From NCBI GenBank assembly GCA_002224055.1, contig AZLU01000002.1, positions 234,777 to 298,776 of the forward strand: 64,000 bases of DNA. The letters run 5' to 3'. Numbering within the stretch: position 1 is the stretch's first letter; every line of letters starts with the position of its first letter. The position numbers and the translations under genes were made by a program. Below are positions 24,644 through 35,780 of the stretch, in pieces. The notes beneath the pieces are model-generated. The model was not told the DNA's origin. It ran no database searches and saw nothing but the letters and a program-made list of their open reading frames with translations. The stretch comes from Pezizomycotina sp. ARF18 (Eukaryota; Ascomycota).

Positions 24644-26811
24644 CTACTCATCAGACGTTTCCCCAAAATCATCCCCGCTAGATCCCGTACAATCGTCCGT
24701 TCCGTCGCTTTCCCTACCAGAACGCGGCGTGTGGGACTTGGAGGAGACGTCTTTGAACGTCTCGGACGCTTTGGAAGCTGACCCCTCGAAATCGTGACGG
24801 TTTGATTTTTCTTTGGGTTCTTCTTTCTCTTCTTTTCTTCTTCGGCTTCTTCGGTACCGATGGTGTTTTGTTTGTCTCCTCAACGCTCGTCTTATTTCTA
24901 CTTTCTCAGACAAACCCTCCCGTACGGCCGTTATCTCCGCCACTTCGATCGGCTCTTCGAGGAGTCGCTGCGCGCCTGCGGGATAAAGATTGCCACTCAA
25001 TGTCAGCGAGATATCAATTAAACTCCCAACCTCAGAAAAAACAGCGGCTGCAAACTCAGGAAGCTCGGGATAAAGAAATACTCGAATCAATGACTGACAT
25101 TCAGAAGCAGCAAACGCCGCAAGCCATGCTATCCTCTTCGACGATGCCACAACGAGAAGGAAAGCGGGATCATTTCTGTGAACCGCCTTGAGCCTCTCGT
25201 CGTCGGCCAGCGTCTCCAGCACGAACTCGTCGAAAACTTAGTAACGCCAAAAGCCATGACCTCCTTCTCAGCATCAGCCCCGACGCTAAGCCCAAAAGCC
25301 CCTTCCGGACGGCGAGGTACTTCAACGCTTTCCTCGTAGGGGCGCAAGCTTGGCGTCCTCCGCGCTCCAACTCCACGGCGCGACGGGGGCACCTTTCTGC
25401 AGGAAGACGAACATCTTCAGCAGCTCAACGGGGATATCTTTAGCTTTGGTGCTGCGGAGCAGCGAGTGTCTCTGATGTCGTAAAGCCCGTTTGGGATCCG
25501 ATGGTGCGCTACAAGCTTGTCGTCATCGTCGGGGAGTTGGAGGGGGTCTAGCCGGCGGGGAGTGCCAATTATTGCTGGAAGGTATTGTCAGTTCGGTCAA
25601 AGGCATTCCTCTAAGTGGAGACTATTGTTACTTACGCTTAGAGCTTGTTGAATGGCCTCGTGCCAATCGAGAAACTCATTAAATGCGTCGGTTTGTTCAA
25701 CCATTCTCCTGTGAAGTTTTTCGTGATCTTCCCGTAGTGCCTGAAGGGTGTTCTTGAGCTGGGTGGTTTCGCTGGTGTTTCGTGCTTTCTCATCGTTCAT
25801 TCTTCGAGCCCCTTCTGCCTTAACTTCCTGTAGCGCCCTAATCTCGTTCTCCCTCGTCTGCAGCGCCTCCGCGTGATGCTTCTTCAACATCATGATATTT
25901 TCCTCCTTGCGCTGCAATTCTTCCTTATGATGCCTTTTAAAGCCTTCGTCTCCTCACCATATTTCTCGACCTGGTCGGCCCAGAGCTTCTCTTGCTCCCT
26001 CATCTCTTCCCCCGCTTCCACAACTCGTCCGCGTGTATTTCTTTCAACGTTGCAATCTCTCCTGACCTCTGCTCCAGCACATCCGTATGCATCTCTTCAG
26101 AATTCTGACTTCTTCTTCTTTCTTCCGGACCTCCTCGTGAGCAGCGGTTGCTTTTGCCTTCTTCCTCTATTCTCTTCTCAAGAATCTGTTGAGCTCTTTC
26201 GCTTTGCGGGCTCTTTCGGTCGCTTTCCCAAACCGTACGACGCTTTTTTCCATCTCTTCCTTTGCGTCGTCTTCCACATCCGCGGCGTGCTCTCGAGCAA
26301 CTTGCAGCGCCGCCTGCGTTGCGGCTGAGTCCCCTCCAGTCGTGCTTTTCGTCCTCGCTGGTAAAAGTCTTGTCGCTATCGCGTTCCATGAAATGCCGAA
26401 GACCCTCCAACCCCCGCCTCTCCTTCTCCTTCTCGTTGACCACTAACTGCATCCTTCACTTCGGGACTTTCTCCCACTCTGTATCGTTCTGCTTCCTCCT
26501 TCCTCATCGCTCGATAATCTTCGCACTCAATGTACGTGACCAAAATATTCTAGCAGCGTCAACGCGACCCATATCGCGCAACACGCAATAACGGCCCTAG
26601 TCCAAATCTCGGCCCTTCTATCTTCGTGATCCTCTTTACCCTTTTCTGTCCCTTAAAATGTTCTTCAGCACACTTTCCCAAATCCCAAACCCCAGGGTAA
26701 TGGCCTTCGCATTCTGGAGAAATTTTTGCAATGCGTTATATCGGTATTTTCAGATGTTGTAAGACGTATTAATTTGGTGTATGCGCGACTATATTCTTTT
26801 TCCTTTGCCAT
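24644..26811 (-). CDS. membrane-anchored coiled-coil protein, family unknown
   Basis: The start is the ATG at 26811 (MAKEKEYSRAYTKLIRLTTS). Next comes KAITLGFGIWESVLKNILRD, then a hydrophobic segment (TRAVIACCAIWVALTLLEYF) that is a likely transmembrane helix. A long Glu/Lys/Arg-rich heptad region follows from about 26520 to 25600 (ENIMMLKKHHAEALQTRENE, then RALQEVKAEGARRMNDEKAR, then TTQLKNTLQALREDHEKLH). A globular stretch comes next (KDIPVELLKMFVFLQKGAPV, FVLETLADDERLKAVHRNDP, AFLLVVASSKRIAWLAAFAA) and an acidic Ser-rich tail (SSGDDFGETSDE) to 24644. A frame break every few hundred bases. The coiled coil suggests oligomerisation or tethering. No known family; neighbours give no functional clue. 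Confidence 0.55.
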
Positions 26812-26866
26812 AGCCTCAGATTCCGGAGGTCAGCTGTTTTGGAGATCGTAAGAGTAAGTTTAAGGG

Positions 26867-26902
26867 TAGCTTCGAGGGCGACTTCGAGGGTGGCTTCGAC
26901 GG
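26867..26902. repeat. 12-bp imperfect tandem repeat
   Basis: Three 12-bp units (tagcttcgaggg, cgacttcgaggg, tggcttcgacgg) 56-91 bp upstream of the ATG of the coiled-coil gene. May be a promoter element or a chance minisatellite. Confidence 0.6.
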
Positions 26903-27002
26903 TGTATAAGGGTTTAGAAGGAAAAAGGAATTTAGGTAGAGGACGCAAGTTAGGTAGAAAGTAGGTAAGATAAAAGGTACCTAGGTGCAATAGTAGTGAT
27001 GG

Positions 27003-27075
27003 TTATGGTAATAGTAGTAGTAGTGTAGTAGTAGTACTGAGTAGTCAAAAAAAAAAAAATAAAAAAAAAAAAAAA
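27003..27075. repeat. TAG/GTA microsatellite and double A-run
   Basis: Imperfect (GTA)n from about 27010 to 27045 followed by A13 (27047-27059), one T, and A15 (27061-27075). Lies in the short interval between the coiled-coil gene and the 3' end of the next minus-strand gene. Confidence 0.85.
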
Positions 27076-27107
27076 TAATAAAATATAAAACGTAGTGAAT
27101 TAGGAGT

Positions 27108-27925
27108 TCACTCATTATCCGATGCCAACAGCCGCGGCTTCCTATGCATAGACGACAAGGTCATGCTTTTTGCAATATCCTCGACGTATATTGCAGGATG
27201 ACTATACGACGTCTTTCTGGGGTCCTTGCCTGAACGCGGGTCGCATCCTCTATTCTCTTCGCTACGGAAGCTTGCCAATGGATTAAACGATCGAAGTAAG
27301 CTTGATAGAGAAAGCAAACGTTTCAACGAGTCCAAAGGCCGCGCCATGAATGTCGATCCTTTTACTCCACGATGCGAAGGTACTTCCGAAACCGCTGCTT
27401 GCTGTGTCGCTTTCGGAGATCGATTCTGCGATGGCTCATACTGCTCTCCGCCCTCAGCGGACGAATTCGCTTCCAAGTTTCGCGCCCCCTCGATACACGG
27501 CCGTTACGACGACGTCATTACACAGAACTTCTTCCGACCAGTCCTTCCTCATAACGATTTGGCCAATATCGTGCCGCAGAAACGCGACGACCGCGCCGAG
27601 GTGGTTGAACTTTAGCCTCGGAAAATATCCTCGTCCGCGGTATACGGCGGCGCGGCGGCGACTCGCCACCAGCTCCATAATTTGGTCTTAAAGTCTCACG
27701 CCGTCGTTCCGCTTTGACTACGTAAGTTAGCATACTTCGCCAGTCTCATAGTTGAATCTAAGCTTATCATCCGGGGTAGGCTTGACCCTATCACGTAAAG
27801 GGTATGAAACATGCCAATGCGGCGCTCGTCAACCGCCTCAGGATGCGCTCATCATCCGCTCAGCCCCGGCTCAATTCTTTGAACCAAAGCCAGACGTCTG
27901 GCAGGAGTGGATCTTGGAGCACCAT
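27108..27925 (-). CDS. hypothetical protein
   Basis: The start is the ATG at 27925 (MVLQDPLLPDVWLWFKELSR). It continues ADDERILRRLTSAALAC, RDRVKPTPDDKLRFNYETGE, DQIMELVASRRRAAVYRGRG and YFPRLKFNHLGAVVAFLRHD, then EVLCNDVVVTAVYRGGAKLG. A Ser/Arg-rich C-terminal region (RPLDSLKRLLSLSSLLRSFN) runs to 27108. The central part has the hydrophobic pattern of a folded domain; the tail looks disordered. At least four one-base frame changes separate these pieces. I do not recognise the family. Confidence 0.5.
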
Positions 27926-28189
27926 TTTTATTTGAAAGCTTCCACTCAGGATAACTCTTCCGTGGACGGTATTATTTCTTGCTCGCTCGTATCAAGAAGA
28001 GCAGTTGATTAAAGAGGGATAGAAATAAGTTTTTCTTTTTTCTCGGACGCTTAAATCTTGAACGTAGTAGTAATAAGGCTGTAGAAATTGCCCTGGCAGT
28101 TATAGTTCATAGGAAGTAGTCTGGGACCCTACGAAGCATTCGAAGTAAAGTTAACAGTTACAAAATAAGTTACTTTTTTCTTCAGAGCC

Positions 28190-28207
28190 TTTTTTTTTTT
28201 TTTTTTT
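28190..28207. repeat. T18 run
   Basis: Eighteen T; a second impure A-rich stretch follows at about 28260-28300. The interval from 27926 to 29090 holds no convincing gene apart from this low-complexity DNA. Confidence 0.95.
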
Positions 28208-29090
28208 CAAAAACCCAAGGAGCGATCCCCCAACTCAGACTGGTTTGCTCTAAGGATTTTTTTTAAAAAAAAAAAAGAAAAAAGAAAAAAGGACAAAAAA
28301 AGAGGAGCATCTCTACCTTACGGATAAACTGGAAGATATGGATAGACAAACGAAAGCCACCGGCACCACAATCTTCCACCACCGGAGAGGAGGCTAATAA
28401 TAATAATGCACGCATGCCTTTCCTCTGAACTTCAGAAATCATACCGGGACCTTCTCAAGAGACCTTCGATACCTACGATAGTATATCACAGCTGTCCAGA
28501 TTATTTCAGCTGGCGGGATGTAGAAGGTAAAAAAAAACCAAGACATTGTCTTCGCAACGATCTAAGAAGAGAGGCATCTGATAATAAAAGATAGCAGAGA
28601 GATCTCGGGAGAGGGGATTTAAGTCCCGTACCAACCTCCCAATAAATTTTCTGTTCGTCAAAAAGAGCGCGACAATAGGAAGCCAATGCGCCGGAAACAA
28701 GGCAGAGAAGATTAAGAATCAATGCAATAATAGGAAAAGTAATATATCGAAGCAGAATCTTTAAGTACGGCTATTAATGCGGCGTCGAAATATTGATATT
28801 ACTCCGATACGAGCGTGCAGTTTCTTGCATCTAACCCCCCCCACCGCCATTGCCGATTTTGCAGAAGCCCGCTTGTGGCGGCTAAAAAATTCTCTCGTGC
28901 AAGTCTTCCGGTGGGGAGTTTGTCTAGTACCCTCATAAGAAGAAAAAATAAGGTCACCCCACATTTCCTTTCTTCGCCAACCATTTCATCCACAAACTTC
29001 AACCTCTCCACATCGCGGCCCATCGTTCAATTGATCAACCATTTTTCTCTGAAACTTCCACAGCGTTCGATCCACAATCGAAGCTTCACG

Positions 29091-29382
29091 ATGTTGCGCT
29101 CCATCCTCCGACTGCCCCTCGGCGGCGCCCTCCCTCGCTTCTACAGCACCACGTCATCCTCCACAACGACTCCCGTCAACCCTCCTCCCTCGGAAACAAA
29201 AGAAACGCCGGCCTCCAACCCCGCACCAGACAAGGCAAAGTCGACAAAAATGATGTCCGACGACGCCCTCCGTGAAGCGATGGAGGAGCACAGCGGTGGC
29301 GGTCTACACGCGGCGGAACTTGAGGGTGGAAAGCAAGTGGATTGAAGAGGGGGTTAAGAGTAATATGTTTCGGTACATATAA
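29091..29382 (+). CDS. small mitochondrial-targeted protein, conserved fungal hypothetical
   Basis: The start is the ATG at 29091, chosen because the sequence from here is a typical matrix-targeting presequence (MLRSILRLPLGGALPRFYST), although the same frame is open upstream to 28815. A Ser/Thr/Pro-rich linker is followed by KMMSDDALREAMEEHSGGGL and AAELEGGK. A one-base frame change near 29335 leads into VKSNMFRYI and the TAA at 29380-29382. The pattern DDALREAMEE...GGG...ELE.GK....V..NMFRYI matches, from memory, small fungal proteins of about 95 aa. The apparent stop at 29345 is therefore probably an artefact. Function unknown; the mitochondrial location is inferred from the presequence. Confidence 0.7.
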
Positions 29383-30392
29383 GTTGGGCAATCCGGAGCT
29401 TGGCTATACACATTAGAGGGAAATTATAGTATTTTACGAAAAGGTTGGAAAGACATGCCCGGACCACAGGAATTCGTCGTATGTTCTTGGGGGGAAGGGA
29501 TACAAACCAAAATCTATGATATAAATTGGAACCAAGTTTTTTAAGTACGCGAGAAAGAGAAAAAAAGCCTTTTGTTAAAGAGAGGGGCGCGATTGACATT
29601 TTGGCAAAACTGTACAAAATCGATTTTCCCAGCGAGACTGCAATATTTCATTATGTTTTTTTTTTTTTTTTTTTTTTTTTTTCGGTGCATTTCATAGCCG
29701 GCGGTCTCATATGATCTGCTAGTATAAGCGTCGTTGCGCACAGGTGGCCACAACAAGAGATCGAAGAGTCAGGAGAAGAACACAAATTGAATCAAGATGG
29801 ATAAGCTTCTTCAAATTCCAGATTAACAACATCTCTGAATAGTTACGTCTAGCCTCAGGGTAAATCAAATATCTATATAATATATGGATACAGTCTTATA
29901 TAAGCTTACATGGTCCTAGCGCTTCAAGGACTTCTTATACCCACGCTTACTGGCGGCTTGTTAAACCGCTCAACCGCACGGATCTCTGGCATGCTGTGCT
30001 TACTCTCGACTTGTAGCTCCATTGCGGACGTTAGCGCCCATTCCCTTGCATGTCCAACACTGGTCATCCCCCAAGACGTGACCCGTTTCCACTAGACTGA
30101 AGAACCGCTCTGGCAAAATATTTGGTTTACAAGGAATCTGTACATCTAACCTGTGGGCATTTTATCTATGATTGTATTCCATGGTATCAAATGCTTTATT
30201 GTTATTTATATATAAAAAAAAAAAATGAGGAAAGGAATCAAATGAAGAAAATGCGAAGAAAATGTATTATGAGTGGTACAAATCATTACAACTAGCTTTT
30301 TTTATCTAAATGCTACGCGCTCGATGTATTCGTGAAGTGATCATTAATGCCAAACCAATGCTACACCCACCCCTCAATCATCCAACCTCCCC
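29383..30392. other. intergenic with T27 run
   Basis: The T27 run is at 29656-29682. Otherwise AT-rich with no supported gene. The last part is probably the 3' flank of the P450 gene. Confidence 0.5.
29656..29682. repeat. T27 run
   Basis: Twenty-seven consecutive T, about 270 bp downstream of the small mitochondrial gene. Confidence 0.97.
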
Positions 30393-30408
30393 TCAATCAT
30401 CCAACCTC
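30371..30408. repeat. 19-bp duplication at the P450 stop codon
   Basis: Two perfect 19-bp units (ccctcaatcatccaacctc) at 30371-30389 and 30390-30408. On the minus strand each unit contains GATTGA, so the TGA stop of the P450 and the bases around it are repeated. Confidence 0.9.
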
Positions 30409-32638
30409 CCCTCCACCCTCCTAAACTCGATCCACGGCCCCGTCTTGGTGCTCGTAAACTGATCAAGCAGCCTAAATTCCTTCCACTTCTTGCCGTTGTG
30501 CTCCACCCATCTTGTATCGTCCCCCTCAATCATCCTCAATCGTGCAACCACACCGTCCTCGCATGCAAATCATCAACTCCATCATCGCAAGTCCCTTCCC
30601 CACGCAACCCTCGGTCCAATGCTAAACGCCGAGAACGCGCTCTTAGCCTTTTCCACACCATCACCCTCAATCCACCTCTCCGGCTTGAACTCGAACGGTG
30701 ACGGGAAGAATTCTTCGTTGTGGTGGAGGGCGTATATGCCGACGCCCAAATCCGTGCCGCCGGGGAAGTACTCTCGTCGACATAAACACCGGGTTCTTGC
30801 GCTTCTCTCCACATCGCGCCGCCGACGGGTGGTGAGAGGCGCATGGCTTCGTCGACGCAGGCGCGGAGGTAAAGAACAGTTGTTTAGCTTAGAACCGGAT
30901 ACTATTTCGTCCATGCTGGAGAATGTACTCCGTATTTCCCGCTGGAGCTTTTTGAGCGTTTCGGGGTAGTTGCAGAGGTGGTAGAAAGCGGCGGACATGG
31001 CTGTGCTACTGGTATCGCTACCGGCGACAATAAGCAGTCTAGCTTCGGAGATGATGTCGGCGGGGGAGTACGAGCGTCCGGTGGAAGGGTCGATGGCGCC
31101 GATGTTATTTAGCATGTGACACATCACGTCGCCCTTCTGTTCTACTCCGTTGCTCATACGCTCGCTGAACAGCGACTTGGCTAAGTGTCGAACTTCAACC
31201 TATTCTCTTTCAAATCCGACGGGAGGATAAAGTTCTCGAAGAACTTCTTCTTCCAGTTATAATACGGCGAGTACAACCCCGGTAAATGCGCAAAAATACC
31301 GACCCGTTTACTTGCCCCATCGATTACATCGGAATGTACCGCGTATCCTCATCCTCGAGCATGTTAAACGGCTTCCCGAATATTGCCATAGCCATGACAT
31401 CGAAGGAGAGGTAGTTGGTCCACTGCGACATGTTCTTCGCCGAGGACCATTCCTTGGTATCCTCCGAGGCGCCGGAGTTGAGTTGCTCGCAGAAGAGGTT
31501 TATCCGCTCGATGAGCTTTGGTTCGTAGGTGCGGAGCGCGGCGTCGGAGAGGCCCTGCGAGAGGAGCCGGCGCTTGCGGCCGTGTTCGGTCTTGTCGATG
31601 AGGGCGAGGGAGGAGGGCACTTGCGGATCTTCGGGAGGTTCTTGTAGGAGGATGCTTTGCGGAGGTGTTTCCGTGGCGTAGACGTCTGGTGGGATATTGT
31701 TAGCTGCGTCTACGAAGGGAATAACGTAACGGAATATCCCGACTGAACGCAAAAAGAGCGAGCAGGATAAGCATCCTATCACACGCTACCGTGAGTGGGT
31801 CCCAAAAACGTGCTCTTCGGCCTCTCCGAAGGTCTCCCATATCACATGTGGGTCCAGTAGAATGTAGCGAGAACCAGTAAACCCCGTTCATACAAAAAAA
31901 ATCAAGGAAAATGGAGAATTATACCTCTAAGTCCCGAATTCGAGCTAACGATAATCCTATTCGGCGAGATCCTCACGAACTTTCCGTACTTCTGGTGGCA
32001 CTCGTACATGTGCGTGTGTATGTCGCCCACGGAGGCATGGTACATCGCATAAAATGGTGTGACCCTTGCGAGCCATGGGCCGGGTACTTTGCGAGAGGGT
32101 GGAAGTAGAGACGGTATACGGCGAGGGATATGAACTAGGTATTATCGGTTAGCGGGGAGGTGTTTTGGTGAAACCACACAATAAACAGAAAAATATATAT
32201 GTAATGTGATTGAAAGAGGCAGATATTCAGCGCTTCCCAGCGCAATTATCCTTGATGTTGCATTGCTGGTAACGAATGCGCAATTCAAGGAACATGGTTG
32301 GGTGAGAGCGTTGTGCCTGTGGTTTGTTTTTCGGCGTTGCCGAAATTTCGCCAAGACAGTTATGTTCGAAACGAGGGAAGCTGCGCTTTAGGCCCTCTCT
32401 TCTCCGGATGAACTTCAATTATTCCGGAGGAAGGCGACGGTCGTCGGTTGAGTGTCGCGCCAGGAGCTCGATGAAAAAATCGTGGGCAAAAAAAAAAAAA
32501 AAAAAAAAAAGGACAAAAGTTGAGAAGATTCATGGCAGTGTAACTTACGTATATCACGACGCTCGCCACAGGTATCGCGGCGAGGATATGTGCTGGCAGA
32601 GCGGACATTGCGTCTACCGCTGTCGATATTACGGCCAT
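30393..32638 (-). CDS. microsomal cytochrome P450 monooxygenase
   Basis: The start is the ATG at 32638; MAVISTAVDAMSALPAHILA and AIPVASVVIY form the membrane anchor. The first intron starts gtaagt and holds a T23 run before its acceptor. The second coding block begins KVPGPWLARVTPFYAMYH and contains HTHMYECHQKYGKFVRISPN. Family motifs follow in order: DKTEHGRKRRLLSQGLSDAA (helix C), LLIVAGSDTSSTAMSAAFYH (helix I, AGxDTxS), EAMR (ExxR), PFEFKPERW (PERF-type), and the haem loop FSIGPR plus GCVGKGLAMMEL, read across a one-base shift, with the Cys codon at 30604-30606. The C-terminus is RLLDQFTSTKTGPWIEFRRV. Estimated length, about 500 aa, is normal. The anchor places it in the ER. Substrate cannot be told. 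Frame breaks lie between, not in, most motifs, so it is probably functional in the organism. Confidence 0.92.
32488..32510. repeat. A23 run (T23 on the coding strand) in P450 intron 1
   Basis: Twenty-three A on the plus strand. Read on the minus strand it is a long polypyrimidine tract about 20 nt upstream of the likely acceptor of the first P450 intron. Confidence 0.85.
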
Positions 32639-33508
32639 AGTTTATAGTTGATGCTTCGTAGTCGATGAAGCGGAGAAAACAATAAGATTGAGGTAGAGAA
32701 TGAGGTTCGATAATGTCGTGATAAAAATTCGTTGGTGTTGAGGACGTCCTCTTTTATGCGGGTTCATGATGGGGGGACCAGTAAGGTCTTATATCGTGCC
32801 CGCTCCATAAGGGTCTACTAACGGCTTGCCATTTCGGATACTCGGAATATGTGGTGTGGGCAAAACTTGTAATAGGGCTCGAGACAAAAGGGCCATGGCT
32901 AGGCAGGTGTTGACGTTATTGTTCTTTCCTGTCATGGGCGGCGACATGGTATACGATGATCATGGGGGGATACGGTTGATAGTAGAAGGGGGATGGTAGG
33001 ATGGGAATTTTTTCCATTGGGGTTGGTTTGGATTGTTCTGTGGTTTTGCCGATTACGGAAAGTGAGACCGCTAACAGCAAAAATAGCTGGGAAATGAAGG
33101 TGGGGTGAGCTGGGGTGTGTTAACATTCACAGAGCATGAAAATTGCCCATGGATCTGGTTAACAGGGCATTTCACAGGATAACAATCGTTCACGGGCGTT
33201 GAAAGTTGTCTTCATGGATACATTATAGCATTTGAAATACTCTTAGAAATATGTTCCTAGCTCTAATGATGTATCCTCTGCGTTTCGTCGTTAATATTGA
33301 CCGGTAATCTTCACGAAAGGGTTGAACTCCCGCACATGTTTCCCAGAATACCCTGGCTTTCACCTATAACTACCTAACCAGTCATCATCCACGGAGATAA
33401 ATAGCCCATCGAAAACAACTATATTTATACCTCGCTAGCGCTTGTGACAATTTATATCCGTATGTCGCAGAGCACAGACAATTACATAAGTCTCCTCTAT
33501 TATTCTAA
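32639..33508. other. upstream region of the P450 gene
   Basis: About 870 bp of non-coding sequence presumed to hold the P450 promoter. No recognisable operator or repeat. Confidence 0.5.
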
Positions 33509-33910
33509 TCACGATCTCATGGTGGGTTTTGAGGATTTAAAGTGCCAAGATACTCTCTGCTGCGGAAACTTCGCCGGAAGCATTTTTCTCCACTGTGGAG
33601 AAAACCAAGTCCACGAGTTACACGGTACATCTATTGTACCTATCATGATCGTTGATTTACATCATAATAAACAGGTCCTCGCAACAACCCCTCCACCATA
33701 GAACGATGAATTTCAACCGTGGCCCGTGGTTTAAAAAAGGGATTGACATGAATTGCTTCAAAAATATCAAGAGCTCTTATATTATACACCTTCTGATGTT
33801 CGTGGGGAGTCAAGGAAATGGCATGGTTCTTCGTGCGAACTTGAATACCATATGTATTAACATTTGGTATCGAATTTTTAAACGTTCGCGTTTGAAACAG
33901 CAAGCATCAT
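33509..33910 (-). CDS. possible small hypothetical protein
   Basis: From tandem ATGs at 33905-33910 (MMLAVSNANV) and one frame change, the minus strand reads NSIPNVNTYGIQVRTKNHAI, NIRALDIFEAIHVNPFFKPR, ATVEIHRSMVEGLLRGPVYY and VPCNSWTWFSPQWRKMLPAK, ending PTMRS at 33509. Aromatic and charged residues are well mixed, which favours coding. The plus strand is also largely open here (33444-33701, 33652-33927), which weakens the case. No family recognised. Confidence 0.28.
33584..33604. repeat. perfect 10-bp inverted repeat, 1-nt spacer
   Basis: ttttctccac, t, gtggagaaaa. A compact palindrome that could be a dimeric-protein binding site or a hairpin. Confidence 0.9.
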
Positions 33911-35483
33911 GGTATTACAATATTTAAAGGTCCGTTACCATCCGCATATTGTAAATGTCTCTTGCATCCTTGCGAAGCTTTTTCTTGGTGGATTTATGTT
34001 TTGTTCCAGAGGGACTAAGTTTATCCTTTTTCTTTTTCCTTTCAATAAATTTTTTTTTTTTTTTTTTTTTTTTTTGCCTTCGGGAGTGATGTCGGCGTCC
34101 CTAGCGAGAAAGCGAGGGCGGCGGTGGTATCGGGGATCCCGTGGACCACCTTCAGACTGTTAGTCTGTTGGTGTTAATCAAAGCAAATGCACACGACGCC
34201 AAATTTCTTTTCAATTAAGCAAGAGGTTAGGAAACCAGGAAAGCCTAGAAGGCCAGGCCCGTATTTTCACGTTCCGGGATAGATCAGACGTTAGCGAAGG
34301 CCCTTTTTGGTATTAATTATCCTCAATTTTGTTCTTAAAATAGTTACAACGTCAATTTTTTTCCACGCCACAAGCCGCGTCATGACAAATTTCTGACATC
34401 GCTAATAACATTGTAATCCTTGACAATTCGAATCATAACAATCGACGATTGAACAAATTATTTTAAAACCCGAAGTTCATAAGTCAGTCGTTTTGGAATT
34501 TTAACGATCCATAAGCTTAGCTTAGGCAGGATACACAGTAAGACGAAGAGCTCCGTGCGTTATCTCACTCGGTTTTTTAGCGATTGCAAGATTACGCGTG
34601 TAGAGGGAAACGCATGAAACTTAAAACTAAAAAGAAAACGTGATCGACAGACGCAAGGCACGCGACGAACGGAGACGCCGGAGCATGTGCTCGATAACGT
34701 TACTACGATCATAAAATTATATCCATATTTAAGATACCGATTTCATGGTGTTGTTAATATTAGCGGCACTCGAAGGCAAAGGATAAAATATTTCGGCACC
34801 ACGAACTAACAATTATTCCGCGTGGGCCAATAAGTTGCATTTCCGCGTTTCAAAACCTTGGCTAACATTATTTGCTCGGCGTCCGCGCCGAAAGTTTTTT
34901 CTGTTGTTCGCCACGACTGGCTCCCGCTGTAACTGGCAGTAACCAAAATTTTCAAGCTTCCTTATAAGGACGGAGGCTATATCATTTCTTACTAGGATTG
35001 CCGGCTTTGACATAAAGTATGTTTTTGACATGCCGATTTTTTAAAAAAAAAAAGAGAGCGAATGGGTATCCCGTGTCGCGGAATTCGGAAATGGTGAGGG
35101 AAAACAAAGTTACACTCGTTCGCTCCCGTAACTGCAAGTGCAAACATGGAAGCTCCGCGGACCCATGAAGCTTTCAGGGACATCGGCCCTCGCGGAACGA
35201 AGGCAAATAAAAATAAATAAAAATATGTTTCTATATTACAGTTATATTATAGAAACCATCCGTTAAACTCAATGTCGCAGATGTAACTTTCGTCTATGGG
35301 AAAAGAACGGCTCAGGTAGATTAGATTCTAGTAGATACCAAATAGATACTTCCAATAAATTGAGTAAATTGGCAGTTTCTTAGGATAAAATTTTTCTCTA
35401 TGAGGGGAGAACCTTCGCGAGTAGCTAAACGCATTGCCCCATCCAATATCAAACCAATATAATTTTCGAGCTTAAGTGCCTAA
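33911..35483. other. intergenic with T26 run
   Basis: The T26 run is at 34050-34075. Minus-strand frames at 34813-35031 and 34992-35183 resemble nothing known. No element boundary or terminal repeats found. Confidence 0.45.
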
Positions 35484-35780
35484 TCACAGTTGTATAGCTG
35501 CCTTGACACAAAGAACATGCTCGGCACCCACATCTTCACCCGAGAGCTTGGTGGATCCGTAACTCAGTACAGGAGATGTCTTGAATTCACACAACACCAG
35601 GGTATAAAACCCACGTCCACATAAATTCGCCGAACGCCCCACCACCCCAGGCTCGTTTTCACCTATGACTAGTTCAAATACCCACATGCCATCGCGCAAT
35701 AGCTCACCCCGCCAGGACAGCCACGCTGGCTAAACGGCCCACTTCCTATGTCTCTCCTCCTGGAGAGCTCATGTCGTACA
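35484..35780 (-). CDS. possible small hypothetical protein
   Basis: The final frame reads RDGMWVFELVIGENEPGVVG, RSANLCGRGFYTLVLCEFKT and SPVLSYGSTKLSGEDVGAEH, ending VLCVKAAIQL at 35484. Upstream, across frame changes, are MSSPGGET and VGRLASVAVLAG. Alternating hydrophobic residues suggest a small beta-rich domain. No family recognised, and the start is not determinable. Confidence 0.35.

Noticed and set aside
27226-27615. 129-aa plus-strand ORF
   Set aside because: Opposite the minus-strand gene at 27108-27925, whose joined segments make a longer, more regular protein; still not excluded with certainty.
28600-28660. tRNA-like string gggatttaagtcccgtaccaa
   Set aside because: Looks like a T-arm at first, but there is no matching acceptor stem, anticodon arm or upstream A box at proper spacing.
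30490-31157. Plus-strand ORFs across the P450
   Set aside because: Antisense shadows of the GC-rich P450 exons; P450 motifs are on the minus strand.
34160-35200. Possible transposon
   Set aside because: No terminal inverted repeats, target duplication or transposase motif could be found; the ORFs are short.
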